This document shows positions 1 to 9,149 of a stretch of 64,000 nt of DNA, in pieces. Source of the stretch: Drosophila pseudoobscura. Its lineage: Eukaryota; Arthropoda; Insecta; Diptera; Drosophilidae. The position numbers were made by a program, and so were the translations under genes. The DNA lies in assembly GCF_009870125.1 (NCBI RefSeq), contig NC_046683.1, forward strand, positions 59,039,869 to 59,103,868, given 5' to 3'. The stretch's first letter is position 1; the number at the start of each line of letters is the position of its first letter. The notes under the pieces are model-generated. The model was given only the letters and a program-made list of their open reading frames with translations. It searched no databases and was not told the origin of the DNA.

Positions 1-716
1 TGTGGCAATTTATTATTTGCCGCGCGGGGGCCAAGTGGCTACTTTGTCAGCTTCAGTTTCGTGGCGGCAAGCGTGACAAGTGTGGGGCCCGTCAAATGTC
101 TCGTACATGGCCCGAACAACAATATAGCAGCAGCAGCAGTAACAGCAGCAACAATGCCATGTCCTGGTGTTGGCCATGTTAAAACAGCTGCAACAACTTG
201 ACGCGTTGACGGTTGCTGTTGTTGTGTGGCCATGTTGCGGCTTCCACCTTGCTGTCCCCGTCCTCCCCCCAAGACCAAACTTCGTTGTTGTTTCTACGAA
301 AATGGTTTTATTTTATGACAGTTGGTAAATTTTTCATTATTATATGTACCCTCTTGGGCATCGGGCCAAATGTGTTGTGACATTAGATCAGCTGCTGGCC
401 TATAACTTTCCCAAATGGCTAATAAAATGTGAGTGAAATGGGATATGTGGTTATGCGTTAGATCAATCGATTTATGGGAGCGCCAATCAAGCAGTCATTA
501 ATAACCAAATAAAGAGGCGTATCTCGGCCAATATTCAAGATTTTTAATATAAATTTGATGGCATCTTCTGGCAGGACTGTTGGCTGTAGCTGAAAATGTG
601 TCATTAGACAAGCTTGCTGGCATTATACTAGATATAAATTGTGCTCACTTAGCTATTTCGGCATTCTTGGAGCTTGTCTGCTAATCTTGTTTCCTTTCTC
701 GACTCGAACAAAACAG
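1..716 (+). other. Intron of the stomatin-family gene
   Basis: No coding frame that I can support. The stretch is AT-rich with a CAG/CTG-rich patch near 125-230. It ends in a splice acceptor at 715-716 (aaaacag), after which the stomatin reading frame begins in mid-codon. It is therefore read as the 3' part of an intron whose upstream exons lie outside the window. Confidence 0.6.
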
Positions 717-1365
717 CAAGGACGTGCGTCTACCCGTGCAACTGCAACGTGCCATGGCCGCCGAGGCTGAGGCTGCCCGTGAGGCACGCGCCAAAGTCAT
801 TGCCGCCGAGGGCGAGCAGAAGGCATCACGGGCCCTGCGTGAGGCATCAGAGGTGATTGGCGATTCGCCGGCCGCCCTTCAACTCCGGTATCTGCAGGTA
901 AGTCACTGACATATCTCCCCACTCGCCAGTGCAGAGACCGACTCCATCCGTTGTTCTTTCCCTTGACAGACACTCAACACCATATCCGCGGAAAAGAACT
1001 CGACGATTGTGTTCCCCCTGCCCATCGATTTGATAACGTATTTCCTGAAGACCAATGAAGCCTCCACCCAGCGGAAAGCGGCCAATGCCAGGGATGCCCT
1101 CGGCTATACGCCGCCTCCCCTGCAACTGCCGCCTCAGGTGCAGCAGTACCAGCAGCAGCCGCCATACCAGCAGCAGCCACCGCAGCAGCAGCAGTACCAA
1201 CAGCAGTCTCAGGATCAGCAGATGCAGCAGCAGCAACAGCAACAGCCGCCGCAGCAGCAACAACCCCCGCAGCAGCTGCAGCAGCAGCCAATACAGCAGC
1301 AGCAAATGCAGCCTCAGGCGTATCAACAGCAGCAGGAGCAGCAGCAGATATCCTCGGCCATGTAA
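717..1365 (+). CDS. Stomatin/band-7 (SPFH domain) protein, C-terminal exons, partial
   Basis: Two exons, 717-897 and 970-1365, are joined by a 72-bp intron (donor CAG|GTAAGT, acceptor GACAG). The first base completes a codon begun upstream, and the stop is TAA at 1363. The product starts with [19 protein letters not shown], continues through [16 protein letters not shown] and [13 protein letters not shown], and ends its conserved part with [14 protein letters not shown]. This is the classic C-terminal half of the stomatin PHB/SPFH domain plus its oligomerising helix. Stomatins are monotopic, cholesterol-associated membrane scaffolds that modulate ion channels. The amino-terminal membrane hairpin and first half of the domain lie outside the window. 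The last ~85 residues are a Gln/Pro-rich low-complexity tail (1099-1362), which human stomatin lacks. It may correspond to the D. melanogaster stomatin-like gene of this region, but I do not assign a symbol. Confidence 0.93.
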
Positions 1366-2230
1366 GACCACTGCAAAATGTACAGTGGATATACATGGGT
1401 CCCCATGGAATCGAAACCTAGTTTGTAAGACCCATAAGTGCGTTTAGGGGCTGTACCAACAGCAGCAGCAGCCCCCACGAACAGCAGATGTAGTTGCAAC
1501 ATCAAGCAGCAGCAAATGCAACAACAAGTACCACAAGAAGTACCAGCTGTGCTAGCAGCAGGGATACGCAGATCTCCCCCCGACCATGTAACACCAGCGA
1601 AGGACACTGGTCTTGGGGGAATCCAATTTTTTTGAAGTAGATTATTCATATATTTTAATTGTTTAAGGCTATCCTCAGAATGGGCAAAAAGTTATTCCCT
1701 GAGCTGGGTATTTCATTAGATTAGATTAATAGTAGTATTCTAACGTTGGGTCATAGCCCTAACGATCGTCTAGGATGTAGTGGACCTGTCGCCGTCTCTC
1801 GTGAAAATTCTAAAACCAACCAGTTCTGAGAATACGGAGAATTTGCTGCAACAAATTTCCGGATAGTTAGAAATGGTTGGTTTGGTTTTGTATTTTCACA
1901 GCAAGGAGTGTCTGGCCGAGGCAGGCCCTTTCAATATTTGCCAGCTTTAAGTGACCGCTGGCTGGCATCTATTAAATATTTAAAATTATTCCAATAACCA
2001 ATCGTAATACTTGAATACTTGTATTTGGAAAGTACACAACGTGATAATTCTCGTGTGTGCGAAAGGAATGGAGGCCTGGGATAATCCTAAATGCATTTGG
2101 GATTAGCCCCACCGAAAGGTATACGATTTGATGTCCATTTCGGATGCCGGATCTGATTCGGCATGAATCGAGCATAGGTCAGATGTGGTATCCATTATGG
2201 AGAGACGATCGACAACACAATAAATAAAAG
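1366..2230 (+). other. Stomatin-gene 3' region with a second CAG-rich block and poly(A) signal
   Basis: Downstream of the stop, a second CAG-rich block lies at about 1455-1535 and shares the codon frame of the main ORF, though TAA codons intervene at 1441-1456 and earlier. An AATAAATAAAA at 2219-2229 is a plausible polyadenylation signal. There is no other convincing coding sequence. The block could be 3'UTR or an alternative terminal exon. Confidence 0.45.
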
Positions 2231-2833
2231 TAATACGAATTTATTGTACATACAATAAACAATACACCCAAACTGTTCACCCATTATACATACATAGGGA
2301 ACGGAACTAACTCTACATATTGGACAGTCAAATATCGTTGCTAAATAGCTAATTCATACTCCATAAATACATACGAGTACTAAATACATATTAGTAGTTG
2401 AATATTGAAATACTATATTGTATCGCACAAAAATAGACATTTTATTCTGAAAAACATCCCCAAAACAAATAAAAGATCCCAAACGAAGTGGTAGAGGTAC
2501 ACACATTTAAGAAAGTAAAGGTGGTGCATATTATATTTGCATTATTATCGACTCATTACTATTCTTATTAATGAAACAAAACGAACACCTAATATAACAA
2601 TAAATTTATGGCACATGTCTTACGTACATATTATGTACAATTTTGCCTTTGAACAATTTTTAAACGGAACGATTTCATGATAATATATACAACTATACAT
2701 ATAATAATAAACAAAGAAACCGTACAATAAAAAATTTCAACTTTTTTGGTATCCAAAAAAGCAAAAAACCCCAAAATCCTGTATGATGTTTTCTCCTTAT
2801 AACCACACACCTCTGTTAAACCTTTGCACACTA
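2231..2833. other. AT-rich intergenic spacer before the satellite array
   Basis: Low-complexity AT-rich DNA with many short AATAAA-like strings. I see no gene or mobile element. It separates the stomatin poly(A) signal from the first partial satellite unit. Confidence 0.5.
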
Positions 2834-3301
2834 AATGGATGTCCTTTTTTCTGGTGCCAATCGGTTGGCAGGACTCTCCGCATCACGAAATGACATGCCA
2901 CGCCTCGATCGGCTGCCGTATAGCTGAGATATAGCTTGCAGAAAAACCCAGTATTTGCATGGTGTGCAAATCCAAACCTTCGGTAAGCTATATCTCAGCT
3001 AAATAGGGCCAGATCGGCGAAGGACCTTGTCTCCCAGAATCATGGGGTTCCAGCCTGTCGATTGGTACCAAAATCTCGACCACGAAAATGAGGCCGATTT
3101 TTGGCAAATTGGATGATGTAACCATCATGATTTTTGGCGAAAATCGTGATGGAATGGATGTCCTCATTTCTGGTGCCAATCGGTTGGCAGGACTCTCCCG
3201 GTCACGAAATGACATGCCACGCCTCGATCGGCTGCCGCTTAACAGAGATATAGCTTACAGAAGAAAACCAGTATTTGCATGGTGTGCAAATCCAAATCTT
3301 C

Positions 3302-3475
3302 GGTAAGCTATATCTCAGCTAAATAGGGCCAGATCGGCGAAGGACCTAGTCTCCCAGGATCGTGGGGATCCAGCTTGTCGATTGGCACCAAAATCTCGAC
3401 CACGAAAATGAGGCCGATTTTTGGCAAATTACAGAAGAAAACCAGTATTTGCATGGTGTGCAAATCCAAATCTTC
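3302..3475. repeat. Truncated 174-bp satellite unit (first copy)
   Basis: This unit runs normally to GGCAAATT and then jumps directly to ACAGAAGAAAACC. It lacks 146 bp of the middle and right part, including the left arm of the hairpin. It alternates with a full unit to make a 494-bp composite period. Confidence 0.9.
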
Positions 3476-3795
3476 GGTAAGCTATATCTCAGCTAAATAG
3501 GGCCAGATCGGCGAAGGACCTAGTCTCCCAGGATCGTGGGGATCCAGCCTGTCGATTGGCACCAAAATCTCGACCACGAAAATGAGGCCGATTTTTGGCA
3601 AATTGGATGATGTAACCATCATGATTTTTGGCGAAAATCGTGATGGAATGGATGTCCTCATTTCTGGTGCCAATCGGTTGGCAGGACTCTCCCGGTCACG
3701 AAATGACATGCCACGCCTCGATCGGCTGCCGCTTAACAGAGATATAGCTTACAGAAGAAAACCAGTATTTGCATGGTGTGCAAATCCAAATCTTC

Positions 3796-3969
3796 GGTAA
3801 GCTATATCTCAGCTAAATAGGGCCAGATCGGCGAAGGACCTAGTCTCCCAGGATCGTGGGGATCCAGCCTGTCGATTGGCACCAAAATCTCGACCACGAA
3901 AATGAGGCCGATTTTTGGCAAATTACAGAAGAAAACCAGTATTTGCATGGTGTGCAAATCCAAATCTTC
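3796..3969. repeat. Truncated 174-bp satellite unit (second copy)
   Basis: It has exactly the same internal junction as the unit at 3302. The pair 320+174 bp has therefore been duplicated as a block (2982-3475 and 3476-3969). Confidence 0.9.
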
Positions 3970-4227
3970 GGTAAGCTATATCTCAGCTAAATAGGGCCAG
4001 ATCGGCGAAGGACCTAGTCTCCCAGGATCGTGGGGATCCAGCCTGTCGATTGGCACCAAAATCTCGACCACGAAAATGAGGCCGAATTTTGGCAAATTGG
4101 ATGATGTAACCATCATGATTTTTGGCGAAAATCGTGAAGGAGTGGATGTCCTCTTTTCTGGTGCCAATCGGTTGGCAGGACTCTCCGCATCACGAAATGA
4201 CATGCCACGCCTCGATCGGCTGCCGTA

Positions 4228-4309
4228 TAGCTGAGATATAGCTTACAGAAGAAAACCAGTATTTGCATGGTGTGCAAATCCAAATCTTCGGTAAGCTATA
4301 TCTCAGCTA
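4228..4309. repeat. Long imperfect hairpin at the satellite unit junction (representative copy)
   Basis: The left arm TAGCTGAGATATAGCTTAC (4228-4246) is perfectly complementary to GTAAGCTATATCTCAGCTA (4291-4309). Inside it, GAAGA (4248-4252) pairs with TCTTC (4285-4289), and ATTTGCA (4261-4267) pairs with TGCAAAT (4273-4279) around a 5-nt loop. The same structure occurs at nearly every unit junction. In units whose left side reads CTTAACAGAGATATAGC the outer arm is shortened, and some copies carry a single mismatch (ctgaaatatagc). Confidence 0.9.
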
Positions 4310-5889
4310 AACGGGGCCAGATCGGCGAAGGACCTAGTCTCCCAGGATCGTGGGGATCCAGCCTGTCGATTGGCACCAAAATCTCGACCACGAAAATGAG
4401 GCCGAATTTTGGCAAATTGGATGATGTAACCATCATGATTTTTTGCGAAAATCGTGAAGGAGTGGATGTCCTCATTTCTGGTGCCAATCGGTTGGCAGGA
4501 CTCTCCCGGTCACGAAATGACATGCCACGCCTCGATCGGCTGCCGCTTAACAGAGATATAGCTTACAGAAGAAAACCAGTATTTGCATGGTGTGTAAATC
4601 CAAATCTTCGGTAAGCTATATCTCAGCTAAATAGGGCCAGATCGGCGAAGGACCTAGTCTCCCAGGATCGTGGGGATCCAGCCTGTCGATTGGCACCAAA
4701 ATCTCGACCACGAAAATGAGGCCGATTTTTGGCAAATTGGATGATGTAACCATCATGATTTTTGGCGAAAATCGTGATGGAATGGATGTCCTCATTTCTG
4801 GGGCCAATCGGTTGGCAGGACTCTCCCGGTCACGAAATGACATGCCACGCCTCGATCGGCTGCCGTATAGCTGAAATATAGCTTACAGAAGAAAACCAGT
4901 ATTTGCATGGTGTGCAAATCCAAACCTTCGGTAAGCTATATCTCAGCTAAACGGGGCCAGATCGGCGAAGGACCTAGTCTCCCAGGATCGTGGGGATCCA
5001 GCCTGTCGATTGGCACCAAAATCTCGACCACGAAAATGAGGCCGATTTTTGGCAAATTGGATGATATAACCATCATGATTTTTGGCGAAAATCGTGATGG
5101 AATGGATGTCCTCATTTCTGGGGCCAATCGGTTGGCAGGACTCTCCCGGTCACGAAATGACATGCCACGCCTCGATCGGCTGCCGTATAGCTGAAATATA
5201 GCTTACAGAAGAAAACCAGTATTTGCATGGTGTGCAAATCCAAATCTTCGGTAAGCTATATCTCAGCTAAATAGGGCCAGATCGGCGAAGGACCTAGTCT
5301 CCCAGGATCGTGGGGATCCAGCCTGTCGATTGGCACCAAAATCTCGACCACGAAAATGAGGCCGATTTTTGGCAAATTGGATGATGTAACCATCATGATT
5401 TTTGGCGAAAATCGTGATGGAATGGATGTCCTCATTTCTGGGGCCAATCGGTTGGCAGGACTCTCCCGGTCACGAAATGACATGCCACGCCTCGATCGGC
5501 TGCCGTATAGCTGAAATATAGCTTACAGAAGAAAACCAGTATTTGCATGGTGTGCAAATCCAAATCTTCGGTAAGCTATATCTCAGCTAAATAGGGCCAG
5601 ATCGGCGAAGGACCTTGTCTCCCAGAATCATGGGGTTCCAGCCTGTCGATTGGTACCAAAATCTCGACCACGAAAATGAGGCCGAATTTTGGCAAATTGG
5701 ATGATGTAACCATCATGATTTTTTGCGAAAATCGTGAAGGAGTGGATGTCCTCATTTCTGGTGCCAATCGGTTGGCAGGACTCTCCCGGTCACGAAATGA
5801 CATGCCACGCCTCGATCGGCTGCCGCTTAACAGAGATATAGCTTACAGAAGAAAACCAGTATTTGCATGGTGTGCAAATCCAAATCTTC

Positions 5890-7456
5890 GGTAAGCTATA
5901 TCTCAGCTAAATAGGGCCAGATCGGCGAAGGACCTAGTCTCCCAGGATCGTGGGGATCCAGCCTGTCGATTGGTACCAAAATCTCGACCACGAAAATGAG
6001 GCCGATTTTTGGCAAATTGGATGATGTAACCATCATGATTTTTGGCGAAAATCGTGAAGGAGTGGATGTCCTCTTTTCTGGTGCCAATCGGTTGGCAGGA
6101 CTCTCCGCATCACGAAATGACATGCCACGCCTCGATCGGCTGCCGTATAGCTGAGATATAGCTTACAGAAGAAAACCAGTATTTGCATGGTGTGCAAATC
6201 CAAATCTTCGGTAAGCTATATCTCAACTAAACGGGGCCAGATCGGCGAAGGACCTAGTCTCCCAGGATCGTGGGGATCCAGCCTGTCGATTGGCACCAAA
6301 ATCTCGACCTCGAAAATGTGGCCGATTTTTGGCAAATTGGATGATGTAACCATCATGATTTTTGGCGAAAATCGTGATGGAATGGATGTCCTCATTTCTG
6401 GTGCCAATCGGTTGGCAGGACTCTCCCGGTCACGAAATGACATGCCACGCCTCGATCGGCTGCCGCTTAACAGAGATATAGCTTACAGAAGAAAACCAGT
6501 ATTTGCATGGTGTGCAAATCCAAACCATCGGTAAGCTATATCTCAGCTAAACGGGGCCAGATCGGCGAAGGACCTAGTCTCCCAGGATCGTGGGGATCCA
6601 GCCTGTCGATTGGCACCAAAATCTCGACCACGAAAATGAGGCCGATTTTTGGCAAATTGGATGATGGAATGGATGTCCTCATTTCTGGTGCCAATCGGTT
6701 GGCAGGACTCTCCCGGTCACGAAATGACATGCCACGCCTCGATCGGCTGCCGCTTAACAGAGATATAGCTTACAGAAGAAAACCAGTATTTGCATGGTGT
6801 GCAAATCCAAACCTTCGGTAAGCTATATCTCAGCTAAACGGGGCCAGATCGGCGAAGGACCTAGTCTCCCAGGATCGTGGGGATCCAGCCTGTCGATTGG
6901 CACCAAAATCTCGACCACGAAAATGAGGCCGATTTTTGGCAAATTGGATGATGTAACCATCATGATTTTTGGCGAAAATCGTGATGGAATGGATGTCCTC
7001 ATTTCTGGGGCCAATCGGTTGGCAGGACTCTCCCGGTCACGAAATGACATGCCACGCCTCGATCGGCTGCCGTATAGCTGAAATATAGCTTACAGAAGAA
7101 AACCAGTATTTGCATGGTGTGCAAATCCAAACCTTCGGTAAGCTATATCTCAGCTAAACGGGGCCAGATCGGCGAAGGACCTAGTCTCCCAGGATCGTGG
7201 GGATCCAGCCTGTCGATTGGCACCAAAATCTCGACCACGAAAATGAGGCCGATTTTTGGCAAATTGGATGATATAACCATCATGATTTTTGGCGAAAATC
7301 GTGATGGAATGGATGTCCTCATTTCTGGGGCCAATCGGTTGGCAGGACTCTCCCGGTCACGAAATGACATGCCACGCCTCGATCGGCTGCCGTATAGCTG
7401 AAATATAGCTTACAGAAGAAAACCAGTATTTGCATGGTGTGCAAATCCAAATCTTC
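5890..7456. repeat. 1,567-bp higher-order repeat of the satellite, copy 1
   Basis: It comprises five units (320+320+287+320+320). The diagnostic variants include TCTTTTCTGG and CTCCGCATCACG in the first, TCTCAACTAAACGG and ACCTCGAAAATGTGG in the second, a 33-bp deletion in the third and GATGATATAACC in the fifth. The same series restarts at 7457. Confidence 0.88.
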
Positions 7457-8638
7457 GGTAAGCTATATCTCAGCTAAACGGGGCCAGATCGGCGAAGGAC
7501 CTAGTCTCCCAGGATCGTGGGGATCCAGCCTGTCGATTGGTACCAAAATCTCGACCACGAAAATGAGGCCGATTTTTGGCAAATTGGATGATGTAACCAT
7601 CATGATTTTTGGCGAAAATCGTGAAGGAGTGGATGTCCTCTTTTCTGGTGCCAATCGGTTGGCAGGACTCTCCGCATCACGAAATGACATGCCACGCCTC
7701 GATCGGCTGCCGTATAGCTGAGATATAGCTTACAGAAGAAAACCAGTATTTGCATGGTGTGCAAATCCAAATCTTCGGTAAGCTATATCTCAACTAAACG
7801 GGGCCAGATCGGCGAAGGACCTAGTCTCCCAGGATCGTGGGGATCCAGCCTGTCGATTGGCACCAAAATCTCGACCTCGAAAATGTGGCCGATTTTTGGC
7901 AAATTGGATGATGTAACCATCATGATTTTTGGCGAAAATCGTGATGGAATGGATGTCCTCATTTCTGGTGCCAATCGGTTGGCAGGACTCTCCCGGTCAC
8001 GAAATGACATGCCACGCCTCGATCGGCTGCCGCTTAACAGAGATATAGCTTACAGAAGAAAACCAGTATTTGCATGGTGTGCAAATCCAAACCATCGGTA
8101 AGCTATATCTCAGCTAAACGGGGCCAGATCGGCGAAGGACCTAGTCTCCCAGGATCGTGGGGATCCAGCCTGTCGATTGGCACCAAAATCTCGACCACGA
8201 AAATGAGGCCGATTTTTGGCAAATTGGATGATGGAATGGATGTCCTCATTTCTGGTGCCAATCGGTTGGCAGGACTCTCCCGGTCACGAAATGACATGCC
8301 ACGCCTCGATCGGCTGCCGCTTAACAGAGATATAGCTTACAGAAGAAAACCAGTATTTGCATGGTGTGCAAATCCAAACCTTCGGTAAGCTATATCTCAG
8401 CTAAACGGGGCCAGATCGGCGAAGGACCTAGTCTCCCAGGATCGTGGGGATCCAGCCTGTCGATTGGCACCAAAATCTCGACCACGAAAATGAGGCCGAT
8501 TTTTGGCAAATTGGATGATGTAACCATCATGATTTTTGGCGAAAATCGTGATGGAGTGGATGTCCTTTTTTCTGGTGCCAATCGGTTGGCAGGACTCTCC
8601 CGGTCACGAAATGACATGCCACGCCTCGATCGGCCCAT
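7457..8638. repeat. 1,567-bp higher-order repeat of the satellite, copy 2 (truncated)
   Basis: It repeats the unit order of 5890-7456 with the same diagnostic variants. The 287-bp unit is at 8097. The copy ends inside the unit that starts at 8384, where the sequence departs from the satellite after GATCGGCC. Confidence 0.88.
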
Positions 8639-8847
8639 AAGTAGCTGAGATATGGCCAAATACTCCCGACGTAAAATGGCCGAAAATGACAAATTTGATT
8701 TCGTTTTGTGCGCCCCAAAAGTATGCAACACAAATTGTAATTTGCTAAAGTTGCCTTCTGCTGCTTTCTGTTCGCCTGTTACCACGGTCTGAAATTTGCT
8801 CGTTTTCGGCCACTTTGTTGTTGTAAAACAACTGACAACAGCAAAAA

Positions 8848-9070
8848 GTTTTTTCTCCGTTATGTGTAGGCCAATCCTGGCGTGCGACGGCTCTCTGTGA
8901 TCGGAAGAAAATCCTTGCTTTGATGAAGTGATTATGAAGGACCAAGGATCAAGGATATTTCCTCCAGTCATATATACATTTTTTTCTCCGTTGTTTGTGG
9001 TCCGATCTGGGCATTCTTTTGATCGGAGGAACATCCTTGATTTAATGGATATTTTCCTGTCGTTCTCTTC
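8848..9070. repeat. Imperfect direct repeat, two copies about 131 bp apart
   Basis: The first copy begins TTTTTTCTCCGTTATGTG (about 8848) and continues through TGATCGGAAGAAAATCCTTG. The second begins TTTTTTCTCCGTTGTTTG (about 8980) and continues through TGATCGGAGGAACATCCTTG. They lie just outside the right end of the satellite array. The family is unknown. The remainder of 8640-9150 shows no gene. Confidence 0.7.
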
Positions 9071-9149
9071 GCTATTTCTTCTTCGCTAGTACCACGGATT
9101 CTCGTAGACCCGAGAATATACCAAATCGTTTAATTTTAACATTATTTTG

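Larger units (their letters stand above)
2834..8638. repeat. Tandem array of a 320-bp satellite-like unit
   Basis: The string GGTAAGCTATATCTCAGC recurs at 2982, 3302, 3476, 3796, 3970, 4290, 4610, 4930, 5250, 5570, 5890, 6210, 6530, 6817, 7137, 7457, 7777, 8097 and 8384. This gives fourteen 320-bp units, two 287-bp units (6530, 8097), two 174-bp units (3302, 3796) and a partial unit at each end (2834-2981 and 8384-8638). Units differ by few substitutions, so the array is homogenised. Because it is so uniform, ORFs of 64-75 codons (minus) and 72-115 codons (plus) appear in most units. I read these as by-products rather than genes. Each unit carries several short palindromes. The array lies between two convergent genes, not inside an exon. 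The family is not identified from sequence alone. Confidence 0.97.

Noticed and set aside
847..1447. Leu-, Ala- and Ser/Arg-rich ORFs on both strands over the stomatin Gln tail
   Set aside because: Frame shadows of the CAG repeat. The true frame is fixed by the stomatin domain and splice sites.
2988..8617. Dozens of 64-115-codon ORFs in the satellite array as a tandem gene family
   Set aside because: They occur on both strands of the same repeat, start and stop with the repeat period, and disappear in the truncated units. The repeat explains them fully.
2834..8638. CRISPR-like array
   Set aside because: The repeats are 320 bp with no unique spacers, in a eukaryotic genome.
2834..8638. Firm assignment of the array to the 1.688 satellite family
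   Set aside because: A few strings such as GATTTTTGGCGAAAATC feel similar, but I cannot verify homology without alignment. Left as an unnamed family.
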